NCBI GenBank assembly: GCA_963779515.1
Contig: CAVZYN010000006.1
Coordinates: 124,001-188,000 of the forward strand
Length of the DNA: 64,000 nt
Reading direction: 5' to 3'
From: CAVZYN01 sp963779515
Lineage (GTDB): Bacteria > Pseudomonadota > Alphaproteobacteria > Rhizobiales > Hyphomicrobiaceae
Position numbers and translations under genes: made by a program. The stretch's first letter is position 1. Every line of letters starts with the position of its first letter. This document shows, piece by piece, positions 51,473 to 60,998 of the stretch. Below the pieces are notes generated by a model. The model did not search any database. It worked only from the letters and a program-made list of their open reading frames with translations, and had not been told where the DNA came from.

Positions 51473-53767
51473 TCAACTGATTTCCACGCCATTGGATTCG
51501 GCAAAGCGCTTGAGTTCGGAGCGCAGGCTTCCGGTGCCGCCTTCCAACAGATCGGCAAAGCGGCGGCGCAATTGCGTGGTGTCGAGGGTAGTGATCATGG
51601 CTTTCACCGGACCGATCGAGGCAGGCGCCATGGAAATGCTGCGATAGCCGAGACCGATCAACGCCATCGCTTCGAGCGGGCGTCCGGCCATTTCACCGCA
51701 GAGCGTGAGCGGCTTCTCATGGCGTCCGGCGGCCTCGACGATCGCCTTCAAGGCGCGCAAGCTTGCCGCCGACAGCGAATCATAGCGTCCGGCGACGCGT
51801 TCGTTGTTGCGGTCGGAGGCAAAGAGATATTGCAGGAGATCGTTGCTGCCGACGGATACGAAATCCACTTTCGGCAGGAATGCGTCCATGTCGAACAGAA
51901 GCGACGGCACTTCGATCATGGCGCCGATGAGCAGCTTGCTCGGTTCGCTGCCGCCACGGCGGCGCACGAGGTCCAGCTCGCGTTCAATCAGCGTGCGCGC
52001 CATTTCTATTTCGCCGACCGAGGTCACCATCGGCATCATCAAGCGCAGCTCTTCGCCGGCGGCCGCGCGCAAGAACGCGCGCACCTGCGTTCGCAACAAT
52101 CCGGGCCGGTCCAGCGACATGCGGATCGAACGCCAGCCGAGGGCGGGGTTCTCTTCCTCGGGTTGGCGCAAATACGGGAGCGATTTGTCGGATCCGAGGT
52201 CAAGCGTGCGGAAGACGACGGGTTTGCCGCCAGATTCCAGGATCACGGTGCGATACATGGCCGCCTGCTGTTCCAGCCGCGGCATCGTCGCCGACACCAT
52301 GAATTGCAGCTCGGTCCGGAACAGTCCGATGCCCTCGGCGCCGGACTCCAGCATGTGCGGCAGATCGACGAGCAGACCAGCGTTCATGTGCAAGCCGATG
52401 CGGACACCGTCTTTGGTGATGGCCGGCTCATCACGTAGCGCCTTGTACTTGCGCTGTTTGCGGGCGCGAAATCGCGCTTTATCGGCGTAGGCCGCGATGA
52501 CCTCGCTCGAGGGGCGGATATGCACTTCGCCCAACTCGGCATCGACGATGATGGGATTGCCGTTGTCGACGCGCTCCATCAATCCGCGGGCTTGACCGAT
52601 GGCGGCGATGCCGAGCGCCTTGGCAACGACGGCGACGTGGCTCTGGCCGCTCGAATCCTCGATTACGAGACCGCGGATACGGGTGCGATCGTAGTCGAGC
52701 AAGTCGGCGGGACCCATCGTTCGTGCGATCAAAATGGTGTCGTGCGGTAACGGCTCGGACGACACCTTGCCGCGTCCACGGCCCGATAGAATCCGCATCA
52801 GGCGGTCGGACAATTCGTCGAGATCCTTTTGCCGCTCGCCCCAATAGCTGTCGTTCAGGCGCAGCATCTTGGAGCGGGTGTCGTTCTGGACGCGCTCGAC
52901 GGCGGCTTCGGCGGTGAGGCCGCGCTGCACAGCGTCTTTCATACGCTTCAGCCAGCCGCGATCATGCGCGAACATGCGATAGGCTTCGAGTACTTCGCGG
53001 TGCTCGCCGGTCGCGGCGAGTTCGCCTTGTTCGAGCAGTTCGTCGATCGTCTGGCGCAGCTCCTCCATCGCCGTGTCGAGACGGCGCAGTTCGTGACCGA
53101 CGTCCTTGGCTTCGAGGTCCGTGACGACGACGCGGCTCTCGTGCAGCACGACGTGGCCGAGGGCCAAGCCATCGGAAATCGACTGACCACGCACGACATG
53201 GGCGACGGCGCGGCTGAATTCGGCTGCCGAGTTGACGCCGGCGACATCGCCCGAGACGAGATGCTCGGCGATGACCATGGCGGTCGACTGAAGGACTTCG
53301 ATGTCTTCCTCGGAGTATTCCTTCGCCGTCTTGTTCTGGACGGTCAGGACGCCCATCACTTCGGAGCGCCGCTGGATCGGAACGGCAAGGAAGGAGTGGT
53401 ATATTTCTTCGCCGGTTTCCGGACGGTAAGAGAACGCAGGATGGCTTTGCGCGTCCGGCTCGTTGATGGTGACCGCGAGTTCGGCGCAGCGCCCGACGAG
53501 GCCTTCGCCACGCCGCATGAAGGTATTGTGAACCGCGTTGGGGTTCAGCCCTTCGGTCGCGAACAGCTCGAGCGACCCGTCCTGGCGCTTCAGATAGATC
53601 GAGCACACTTCGGCGACCATCAGGCCGGCTATCTGGCGGACGATTTTGTCCAGGCGCGCTTGACCATCGCCGGTTTCGGCCATGATCTCGCGCAGCCGCC
53701 GCATGATGATGCGCAGCGCCGGTTCGTTCGGCCCTTTCCGCGGATCGTCTCCGCGCGGGGTCGCCAT
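51473..53767 (-). CDS. ptsP: Phosphoenolpyruvate-protein phosphotransferase, nitrogen PTS enzyme I
   Basis: This 764-residue EI-Ntr has an N-terminal GAF domain (residues about 15-165), a PTS EI N-terminal domain with the phospho-His in SSGQSHVAVVAKALG (near 372), and a PEP-binding TIM barrel. EGIGLFRTELQFM and LTLCGEMAG carry catalytic residues, and VSVGSNDLLQYLFA is a signature. It takes phosphate from PEP and starts the regulatory Npr/EIIA-Ntr chain that senses nitrogen through its GAF domain. It lies about 300 bases downstream of lysC on the same strand, which is common in alphaproteobacteria. Confidence 0.95.
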   Translation of the reverse strand: MATPRGDDPRKGPNEPALRIIMRRLREIMAETGDGQARLDKIVRQIAGLMVAEVCSIYLKRQDGSLELFATEGLNPNAVHNTFMRRGEGLVGRCAELAVTINEPDAQSHPAFSYRPETGEEIYHSFLAVPIQRRSEVMGVLTVQNKTAKEYSEEDIEVLQSTAMVIAEHLVSGDVAGVNSAAEFSRAVAHVVRGQSISDGLALGHVVLHESRVVVTDLEAKDVGHELRRLDTAMEELRQTIDELLEQGELAATGEHREVLEAYRMFAHDRGWLKRMKDAVQRGLTAEAAVERVQNDTRSKMLRLNDSYWGERQKDLDELSDRLMRILSGRGRGKVSSEPLPHDTILIARTMGPADLLDYDRTRIRGLVIEDSSGQSHVAVVAKALGIAAIGQARGLMERVDNGNPIIVDAELGEVHIRPSSEVIAAYADKARFRARKQRKYKALRDEPAITKDGVRIGLHMNAGLLVDLPHMLESGAEGIGLFRTELQFMVSATMPRLEQQAAMYRTVILESGGKPVVFRTLDLGSDKSLPYLRQPEEENPALGWRSIRMSLDRPGLLRTQVRAFLRAAAGEELRLMMPMVTSVGEIEMARTLIERELDLVRRRGGSEPSKLLIGAMIEVPSLLFDMDAFLPKVDFVSVGSNDLLQYLFASDRNNERVAGRYDSLSAASLRALKAIVEAAGRHEKPLTLCGEMAGRPLEAMALIGLGYRSISMAPASIGPVKAMITTLDTTQLRRRFADLLEGGTGSLRSELKRFAESNGVEIS

Positions 53768-53899
53768 AACTCAGGCCCCTCTTTTCGACGTGCTCCGGTG
53801 CTGGAGCAATTCACATGCCAACGCTCATGCTGCTGAGCGGTTCACTGCAGCCAATGCGCAATGGAACCCTAGCACAGCCACTGATCAACGAGTTCAGAT

Positions 53900-55162
53900 T
53901 TAGTCCTTATCCAACCCGTAAAGACCATGCAGCGTGCGGACGGCCAGTTCCGAATAGGCCGCATCGATCAAAACGCTGATTTTGATCTCGGATGTCGTGA
54001 TAGCAAGAATGTTGATGCCTTTGTCCGCCAGCGCCTTGAACATCTGCGCGGCGACACCCGCATGACTGCGCATGCCGATGCCGATGACGGAAACTTTGAC
54101 GACGTCGGCGGAGCTGTTGACGTCGAAATGGCCGATGTCCTTGCGCGCGCCTTTCAGCACTTCGAGCGTGCGTGGCAGCTCGGCCTGCTGCACGGTGAAC
54201 GTCATATCGGTGTGTTTGCCATCGGACGACAGGTTCTGGACGATCATGTCGACGTTGATGTTGGCGTCCGAGAGGGGACCAAAGATGCGCGCGGCGATGC
54301 CGGGCTTGTCTTGAAGCTTCAGAAGCGTGACCTTGGCCTCGTCCTTTGCATACGCGATCCCGCTGACGACTTGCTGTTCCACGATCTCATCCTCGCTGCA
54401 AACAATCGTTCCAATTTCATGCCAATTGGCTGGCGTGGTCGGCTGCATCGCTTCGGGCGCTACAAAGCTCGACAACACGCGCGTGCGCATCTTGTAGACC
54501 ATCGCCAGCTCGACCGAGCGGGTCTGCAGCACCTTCGAGCCGAGCGATGCCATCTCCAGCATTTCTTCGTAGGAAACTTTCGGCAGACGCCGTGCCTTCG
54601 GCACGATGCGCGGGTCGGTGGTGTAGACACCATCGACGTCGGTATAGATGTCGCAGATATCGGCCTTGAGAGCGATGGCAATGGCGACGGCTGAGGTATC
54701 CGAGCCGCCGCGGCCAAGCGTTGCGATGCGCCTGCGCTCCGGCTCGAAACCTTGGAAGCCCGCGATGACGGCGACTTCGCCCTGATCGAGCCGTTTTTTC
54801 AGCTCATCGGCCTGGATGTCCTTGATGCGTGCGACGCCGTGCGCGGCATCGGTCAAAATCGGAATCTGCCATCCTTGCCACGATCGCGCTTGCACGCCCA
54901 TCGATTGCAGGACAATGGCGAGCAGACCTGCGGTGACCTGTTCGCCCGAGGCGACCACCGCATCGTATTCGCGGGCATCGTGCAGTAGAGAGGCTTCGCG
55001 CACCCAGGCCACGAGCTGGTTGGTCGTGCCGGACATGGCCGAAACCACGACCGCGACTTTGTTGCCGCCGTCGACCTCACGTTTGACGTGACGAGCAACG
55101 TTGCGAATGCGTTCGACATTGGCGACGGAGGTGCCGCCGAATTTCATTACCACGAGAGCCAT
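53900..55162 (-). CDS. lysC: Aspartate kinase
   Basis: This 420-residue enzyme phosphorylates aspartate at the head of lysine, threonine and methionine synthesis. KFGGTSVANVERIRNVA opens the kinase; TLGRGGSDTSAVAIA binds substrate and DIYTDVDGVYTTDPR binds ATP. Two C-terminal ACT domains (from about residue 270) provide feedback control; VTLLKLQDKPGIAARIFGPL opens the first. ATG 55162 is the conventional start. thrC is elsewhere in the window, so the pathway genes are dispersed. Confidence 0.94.
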   Translation of the reverse strand: MALVVMKFGGTSVANVERIRNVARHVKREVDGGNKVAVVVSAMSGTTNQLVAWVREASLLHDAREYDAVVASGEQVTAGLLAIVLQSMGVQARSWQGWQIPILTDAAHGVARIKDIQADELKKRLDQGEVAVIAGFQGFEPERRRIATLGRGGSDTSAVAIAIALKADICDIYTDVDGVYTTDPRIVPKARRLPKVSYEEMLEMASLGSKVLQTRSVELAMVYKMRTRVLSSFVAPEAMQPTTPANWHEIGTIVCSEDEIVEQQVVSGIAYAKDEAKVTLLKLQDKPGIAARIFGPLSDANINVDMIVQNLSSDGKHTDMTFTVQQAELPRTLEVLKGARKDIGHFDVNSSADVVKVSVIGIGMRSHAGVAAQMFKALADKGINILAITTSEIKISVLIDAAYSELAVRTLHGLYGLDKD

Positions 55163-55321
55163 GAGTACCCGCCGTTCAACGCCTTGCGGCACGCAGCCGC
55201 GCACAAAGCGTGGAGTTTTCCCGGTGCGGCGTACTCATAGCCACTGGACCTCTCATGCGCAACGCTCGATGGTACGATCGAACCGCTTGCGCCAGCGCGC
55301 GCCGCCGCCTAGAGCAAACCG

Positions 55322-55846
55322 ATGCAACTGCCGTTCCTGCGATCGCTGTTCTGGGGCCCCTTGACTTCGTTCGGGCTTTGGATCGCTGTGCTGACGTTTG
55401 CGATCGACCAGGCGCACAAATGGTGGATGCTGCTGATCTATCGGATAGAAGACAAAGGGCGCGTCCCGCTGCTTCCGTTCCTGGATATCGTTTATGTGGT
55501 GAACCCCGGCGTCAGCTTTGGTCAATTGGCGATGGATGGCTTCTGGGGACAATTGGCGCTGACGGCCTTCGCAGTGCTGGCGTCGTTGGCGCTCGCCGTT
55601 TGGCTGGCACGGCCGGATACCAATAAAATCATGGCTTTAAGCTTGGGGCTGATCATTGGCGGGGCGTTGGGGAATGCTTTGGACCGCATGCTGATTGGCG
55701 GTGTGGCCGACTTCTTCTCACTCCATGCTTATGGGTTTTACTGGTACATCTTCAACATGGCCGATATGGCGATTGTTGCCGGTGTCATTGGCCTCTTGTA
55801 TGATTCTCTCATTGTGAGTCGGGGGACGGCCTCAAAGTCGTCGTAA
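55322..55846 (+). CDS. lspA: Prolipoprotein signal peptidase
   Basis: This 174-residue signal peptidase II has four membrane segments and cleaves the signal from diacylglyceryl-prolipoproteins. Box I is FAIDQAHKWWM, box II NPGVSFGQLA, and the two catalytic Asp are Asp121 in GNALDRMLIGGVADF and Asp148 in FNMADMAI. It is followed after about 80 bases by a lipoprotein gene, a probable substrate, then the M16 pair. The ribosome site before ATG 55322 is weak. Confidence 0.93.
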   Translation: MQLPFLRSLFWGPLTSFGLWIAVLTFAIDQAHKWWMLLIYRIEDKGRVPLLPFLDIVYVVNPGVSFGQLAMDGFWGQLALTAFAVLASLALAVWLARPDTNKIMALSLGLIIGGALGNALDRMLIGGVADFFSLHAYGFYWYIFNMADMAIVAGVIGLLYDSLIVSRGTASKSS

Positions 55847-55923
55847 TTTCAGTAATTCTCAGCCACTTAATCAACGTCGATAGGCCGATATGACGCTGCT
55901 CCCTACGACTACGAATTGCAGGG

Positions 55924-56325
55924 TTGATCCTGACGCTCGGCCTAGCTGGTTGTGGCGGCGTGGACGGCGTCGAACTGAATGGCAAGGTGTTCGACTGGCT
56001 GGGTGTCAGCGAATCGGCTCAGTCCAAGAACAAGATCGAGCCAAAGCTTGCTGAGCGTTCGCCGCTGGTGGTTCCGCCCAATATCGCGCGGTTGCCCGAC
56101 CCGGGTAGTGGCGCGGCGCCTGTCGAGACTGCGGCGATCAATGATCCGGACAAGCGGCGCGCATTGGCTGCAGCAGAGCGCGAGAAACTGCATCGCGAGT
56201 ATTGCTCCGGTGAGCGCAATTGGAAGGAAAAAGCACTCAATCCGAACGCCGATACGTCGCGGAGCCCATTTGGTCCGTGCAATCAGTTCATTGGCAACGC
56301 CCTCCAGAACTCGAAGTCAAACTGA
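55924..56325 (+). CDS. Small lipoprotein of unknown function, start disturbed
   Basis: The frame encodes a lipobox LGLAGC at residues 5-10 followed by about 120 residues, with no named domain. The C-terminal part has two Cys (REYCSGERNW and FGPCNQF). The only in-frame start is TTG 55924, too short for a full signal peptide. An ATG at 55890 (ATGACGCTGCTCCC) opens a shifted frame, and joining it with the frame RIAGLILTLGLAGC across about 55910 would give a normal lipoprotein signal. A one-base error or mutation is therefore likely near 55905-55915. Placed between lspA and the M16 peptidase genes, it may belong with either. Confidence 0.6.
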   Translation: MILTLGLAGCGGVDGVELNGKVFDWLGVSESAQSKNKIEPKLAERSPLVVPPNIARLPDPGSGAAPVETAAINDPDKRRALAAAEREKLHREYCSGERNWKEKALNPNADTSRSPFGPCNQFIGNALQNSKSN

Positions 56326-56476
56326 TCGGGCCGGCCTGATCTGTCGCGCACAGCGCGTAAATCCGTTAATTTACAGAGCTTACCGCGTTGTCATTTGACA
56401 TCGCAGGGCCGGATACCGACATCATGCGGAGTCGTCCGTGCCGAGTTGCGGACCTCGATGCGAGGAATAGAGTTTT

Positions 56477-57856
56477 ATGCGCCATCGACTTCCGGTTTTC
56501 CGTTTCATCCTCACCTTAGCGATCCTCATGCTCAGCCAAACCTTCGAGTCGCTTCAGGCGCAGTCGATAAGCCGCGCCACTGAGTTCAAGCTCGCCAACG
56601 GCATGCAGATCGTAGTCGTGCCCGATAACCGGGCGCCGGTGATCACGCATATGGTTTGGTATCGGGTTGGTGCGTCCGACGAGCCGCCGGGCTCGTCCGG
56701 CATCGCGCATTTCCTTGAGCATTTGATGTTCAAGGAAACAGACAAAATCGCGACGGGCGAGTTTTCGAAGATCATTTCCCGTCTCGGTGGTCAGGATAAC
56801 GCCTTCACTAGCCACGATGCGACGGCCTATTTCCAGCGCATCTCCAAGGACCGCCTGCGACAGGTGATGGAGATGGAAGCCGACCGGATGCTGAATCTCA
56901 AGCTCGCCGAAAAAGAGGTTTTGACGGAGCGCGACGTCATTCTCGAGGAGCGCCGGTCGCGGATCGAGAACAATCCGGGCTCTGTCCTCGACGAGCAGAT
57001 GTCGGCCGCGCTCTACCAGAATCACCCCTACGGAATTCCGGTCATCGGCTGGATGCACGAGATCGCCAAGCTCTCGCGTGAAGATGCGTTGTCGTTCTAC
57101 AAGCGCTACTATGCTCCGAATAATGCGATCCTGGTGGTGAGTGGCGACGTTACGCCGGCTGAAGTCAAAACGCTCGCCGACCAAATTTTTGGCTCGCTGA
57201 AGCCGAGCGACGCAATCAAGTCGCGCGTGCGCCCGAAAGAACCGGAGCATCGCGCGGCCCGCCGCTTGGAACTGAGAGATGCGCGGGCCGGCAAGCCAAC
57301 GCTCTACCGCTACTATTTGGCGCCGAGTTATCTGACGGCCGACAAAGGCGACGCCGAAGCACTCGAACTGATGATGAAAATTGCCGCCCAGGGTGCCACG
57401 AGCCGGCTGTATCAAAAGCTCGTGGTCGACGACAAAGTGGCGTCGTCGGCCGGCGGCTGGTATTCGGGCAGCGGCTTGGACAGCGGAAAGATCGCAATCT
57501 CTGCCGTTGCGGCTGACGGCGTCGGGCTCGACAAGATCGAGGCTGGCATCGACGCCGTTCTCGCCGACATCAAGGCTAATGGCGTGACGGACGAAGAGTT
57601 GACCCGCGCCAAGAAGCTCTACGTCGCGGACTTCGTCTACGAGAGCGACAGCCAGTCGACCTTGGCGCGCCGCTATGGCTGGGGCTTGGTTGTCGGCCGG
57701 TCAATTCCGGAAATCGACGAATGGCCGAAGGAGATCCAGAAGGTTACGCGTGAGCAGGTTCAGAAGGCCGCACAGAAGTATCTGGAATTGCGCCGATCGG
57801 TTACCGGCACGCTGTTGCCGGAAACAGAGTCTGCTCAACCCGCCAAGCGTTCTTAA
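56477..57856 (+). CDS. M16 zinc peptidase, catalytic member of a pair, secreted
   Basis: This 459-residue protein has a signal peptide (residues 1-28). The zinc site HFLEH at 78-82 (His78, Glu81, His82) and the later ERDVILEERRSR block for the third ligand are intact, so it should be active. YYAPNNAILVVSGDV is the domain link and AARRLELRDARAGKPTLYRYY begins the second half. It is followed 18 bases later by a homologue lacking the zinc motif, the classical active/inactive dimer arrangement of M16B peptidases. It would degrade or process periplasmic peptides. The ribosome site GAGGAATAGAG supports ATG 56477. Confidence 0.88.
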   Translation: MRHRLPVFRFILTLAILMLSQTFESLQAQSISRATEFKLANGMQIVVVPDNRAPVITHMVWYRVGASDEPPGSSGIAHFLEHLMFKETDKIATGEFSKIISRLGGQDNAFTSHDATAYFQRISKDRLRQVMEMEADRMLNLKLAEKEVLTERDVILEERRSRIENNPGSVLDEQMSAALYQNHPYGIPVIGWMHEIAKLSREDALSFYKRYYAPNNAILVVSGDVTPAEVKTLADQIFGSLKPSDAIKSRVRPKEPEHRAARRLELRDARAGKPTLYRYYLAPSYLTADKGDAEALELMMKIAAQGATSRLYQKLVVDDKVASSAGGWYSGSGLDSGKIAISAVAADGVGLDKIEAGIDAVLADIKANGVTDEELTRAKKLYVADFVYESDSQSTLARRYGWGLVVGRSIPEIDEWPKEIQKVTREQVQKAAQKYLELRRSVTGTLLPETESAQPAKRS

Positions 57857-57874
57857 GCGTCTCGAGGTCAGTCC

Positions 57875-59254
57875 ATGTCCGTATTGAAGGCTCTCACCAC
57901 GACGACGACGGGTCGTTTGCTGGATGCCAGCAAGCGCTTCACCGCGCTTTCACTCGCGGCCTCTGCGTTTCTCTTTTCAGCAATGGGTTCGGCCCACGCC
58001 ATGAAGATTCAAGAAATCACCAGTCCCGGCGGCATCAAAGCCTGGCTCGTCGAGGAACATCGCGTGCCCCTCATGGCATTGCGGTTCACATTCGAAGGCG
58101 GCAATACCCAGGATCCAGTGGGCAAGGAAGGGGTCGCGAACTTCCTCACGGGCATGCTGGATGAGGGCGCAGGTGATTTGAACGCGCAGACCTTTCAGCG
58201 CCGGGTTGAGGAATTGGCGTTGCGGTTCAGCTTTGATGACGGCCGCGACAATCTCTACGGCAGCTTTGAAACGTTGACGGAAAACCGTGACGCGGCGGTC
58301 GCACTGGTCAAACTTGCGATCACCAAGCCGCGGTTCGATGCCGACGCTGTCGATCGCGTGCGCAATCAACTGCTGGCGAGCCTGGTGTTCGCTGCGCGCG
58401 ATCCAGATAAGCTTGCCAGTGAGAAATGGAACGCGGCGGCGTTCGCCGGACATCCTTATGGACGGCCGTCGAATGGAACGGCCGAGACCCTGAAGTCGAT
58501 TACGCGTGACGATCTCGAGAACTATCGCCGCCGCGTATTCGCCCGGGACACGCTCAAAGTTGTAGCAGTGGGTGACATCAACGCGGCCGACTTTGGCCGC
58601 GTCCTCGATCAGCTATTCGGCGATCTGCCGGCCAAGTCAGAGCTGACACCGGTTGCGAAAGTCGTGCCGAAGGTCGCCGAAAAGCTGCAAGTGGTGGAGA
58701 TGAATGTGCCGCAGTCGGTTGCACGATTTGGTGGCAACGGTATTGCGCGCAAGGATCCGGACTTCATGCCGGCCTTCGTCTTGAATCATATCATCGGCGG
58801 TGGTGGTTTTTCGTCGACGCTGATGCAGGAAGTGCGCGAGAAGCGTGGCCTCGCCTATTCGGTCTACAGCTATCTGCAGCCGTACAAATATGGCGCGGTG
58901 TTTTCGGGCGGCGTTGCCACCAAGAATGAGGCAATGGCGCAATCACTCGATATCATTCGAGCCGAATTGAAGCGGATGATAGAGGCTGGCCCGACGGCGA
59001 CGGAACTTGCCAACGCCAAGAGCTATCTGATCGGGTCCTATGCGCTGCGCTTCGATACCAATGCCAAGATCGCCAATCAGTTGCTGGCCTTCATGCAAGA
59101 AGATCTCGGCATCGACTACGTCGACCGCCGCAATGCGGAGATCGAGAAGGTGACCCTTGATGATCTGAAGCGCGCGGGCAAACGGATTTTCAGTCTCGAT
59201 GATCTGTTCGTCACCGTCGTCGGCAAGCCGACGAATCTGCCACCGAAGAGCTGA
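57875..59254 (+). CDS. M16-family protein, non-catalytic partner, secreted
   Basis: This 459-residue homologue of the preceding product has a signal peptide of about 45 residues (SAMGSAHA). At the zinc position the sequence reads NFLTGMLDEGAGD, so the HxxEH residues are gone. The C-terminal REKRGLAYSVYSYLQPY block, which supplies the Arg/Tyr pair for substrate in M16B heterodimers, is retained. It is therefore expected to dimerise with the active subunit. Start ATG 57875 has GAGG upstream and the spacing suggests translational coupling. Confidence 0.88.
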   Translation: MSVLKALTTTTTGRLLDASKRFTALSLAASAFLFSAMGSAHAMKIQEITSPGGIKAWLVEEHRVPLMALRFTFEGGNTQDPVGKEGVANFLTGMLDEGAGDLNAQTFQRRVEELALRFSFDDGRDNLYGSFETLTENRDAAVALVKLAITKPRFDADAVDRVRNQLLASLVFAARDPDKLASEKWNAAAFAGHPYGRPSNGTAETLKSITRDDLENYRRRVFARDTLKVVAVGDINAADFGRVLDQLFGDLPAKSELTPVAKVVPKVAEKLQVVEMNVPQSVARFGGNGIARKDPDFMPAFVLNHIIGGGGFSSTLMQEVREKRGLAYSVYSYLQPYKYGAVFSGGVATKNEAMAQSLDIIRAELKRMIEAGPTATELANAKSYLIGSYALRFDTNAKIANQLLAFMQEDLGIDYVDRRNAEIEKVTLDDLKRAGKRIFSLDDLFVTVVGKPTNLPPKS

Positions 59255-59274
59255 AGCAATTGCCGGTCGGCGGG

Positions 59275-60147
59275 TCAGTCGACTTGCGCGGCTTTACGGC
59301 GGTGTTTGCGGTCTTCCTCGTCGAGGTTCGACAAATCGGCGTCAAAGACCAGCCGGTCTTCGCCAGAGAGTGCGACGAAGCGTTTTCCGCGCGCGCGGCC
59401 TATCAATGTGAGGCCGGCCTTGCGTGCGAGTTCGACGCCCCAGGCAGTGAACCCTGAGCGCGAAACGAGGATCGGTATTCCCATCTTCACGGTCTTGATC
59501 ACCATCTCAGAGGTCAACCGGCCGGTCGTGTAGAAGGTCTTGTCGTGCGCGGGAACACGATGCCGCAACATGTAACCGGCGATCTTGTCGACGGCGTTAT
59601 GGCGGCCAACGTCTTCCATGTAGACGAGCGGGCGATCATCCTGGCAGAGCACGCTGCCGTGGATCGCACCGGCCTTCAGATAGAGTGATGGCTCGGTGTT
59701 GATCTTCTTGGTCAGGGCGTAGAGCCATGATGTCTTGATGCGCGCCGAGGGCGACAGCTCGATCTTGTCGAACTCCTCCATCAGATCGCCGAAGATCGTG
59801 CCTTGTGCGCACCCCGACGTCTGCACCTTCTTCTTGAGCTTGTCTTCGTAGTCGGTCTGGCGCTCGGTGCGTACGACAACGGTCTGGATGTCATCGTCGT
59901 AGTCGACGCTTGTGATGACGTCATCGGCGCGCAGCATGTTCTGGTTGAAGAGATAGCCGATCGCGAGCAGATCGGGATGATCGCCGATGGTCATCATCGT
60001 CACGATTTCGCGGGCGTTTAGAAACAGCGTCAGCGGCCGTTCCATGACAACGGCCGTGTCGATCTGGCGCCCTTCATGGTCGATGCCGGTGACGGAGACC
60101 GACAATCGTGGATCGTCGGGTGTTGGCCTGACTTCGTATTCGCGCAT
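59275..60147 (-). CDS. fdhD: Formate dehydrogenase accessory protein FdhD
   Basis: This 290-residue protein transfers sulfur from IscS to the molybdenum cofactor of formate dehydrogenase. ERPLTLFLNAREIVTMM, DLLAIGYLFNQ, FYTTGRLTSEMVIK and RSGFTAWGVELARKAGLTLIGRARG are family signatures. Where E. coli FdhD has a two-Cys loop (CGVCG), this one reads QTSGCAQGT with only Cys113. It may use one Cys or a different relay. ATG 60147 is preferred over GTG 60150 because AGGA lies eight bases upstream. No formate dehydrogenase genes are in view. Confidence 0.88.
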   Translation of the reverse strand: MREYEVRPTPDDPRLSVSVTGIDHEGRQIDTAVVMERPLTLFLNAREIVTMMTIGDHPDLLAIGYLFNQNMLRADDVITSVDYDDDIQTVVVRTERQTDYEDKLKKKVQTSGCAQGTIFGDLMEEFDKIELSPSARIKTSWLYALTKKINTEPSLYLKAGAIHGSVLCQDDRPLVYMEDVGRHNAVDKIAGYMLRHRVPAHDKTFYTTGRLTSEMVIKTVKMGIPILVSRSGFTAWGVELARKAGLTLIGRARGKRFVALSGEDRLVFDADLSNLDEEDRKHRRKAAQVD

Positions 60148-60988
60148 CACGTTATCCTTGCGATCAGAATGGCTGGTGCGCTTGCTCTGCGGCCATTGTC
60201 GAGCAAACCCTTGACACTATAGGATGAAACAGAGGTCTGGTCACGGGACGAAGCGCATGTCCGATCCCAATCGACGCCAGTTCGTGAAGGCTGCGGCGGC
60301 TGGCGGTCTTGGGTCCGCTGCTGTTGCATCGCCGGCTGTCGCGCAGTCGAGCCCCGAGCTCAAATGGCGCCTGACGTCCAGCTTTCCGCGGTCGATTGAT
60401 ACCCTCTTTGGTGCGGCGGAGCTGATAGCCAAGACGGTCGCTGAAGCCACGGACAATAAGTTCCTGATCCAGGTCTTTGCCGCTGGCGAGATCGTGCCGA
60501 CGCTACGAGCGGCGGACGCGGTTTCGGCCGGGACGGTCGAGATGTGCCATACGGCGTCCTATTACTCGTGGGGCAAGGATCCGACCTTTGCATTCGGCAC
60601 GGCGGTTCCGTTCGGATTGAATCAGCGCTTGCAGAATGCATGGATGTACGAGGGCGGCGGCATCGAGCTGCTCAATGCCTTTTATGCCAAACACAAACTC
60701 TTTGGATTGCCAGCGGGCAATACCGGCGCGCAGATGGGCGGTTGGTATCGTAAAGAGATCAACAGCGTTGACGATCTCAAGGATCTGAAGATCCGGATTG
60801 GCGGGTTCGCGGGGGCGGTGCTCGCGAAATGCGGAGCCGCACCTCAGCAGATTGCCGATACCGAACTGTATGCAGCCCTCGAAAGAGGAACCATCGATGC
60901 CGCAGCGATGGCAGGGCCATATGACGACGAGAAACTCCATTTTCACCGTGTCGCAAAGTTCTACTATTATCCTGGCTGGTGGGAGGGA

Positions 60989-60998
60989 CAGGCGATGC
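60989..60998 (+). repeat. Target-site duplication, left copy
   Basis: CAGGCGATGC immediately precedes ATACCTATCCCC, the left IS end. The same ten bases follow the right end at 62050-62059. Because the repeat and the IS ends share bases, the exact duplication may be 8 bases within this string, as usual for IS1595-type elements. Confidence 0.85.
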
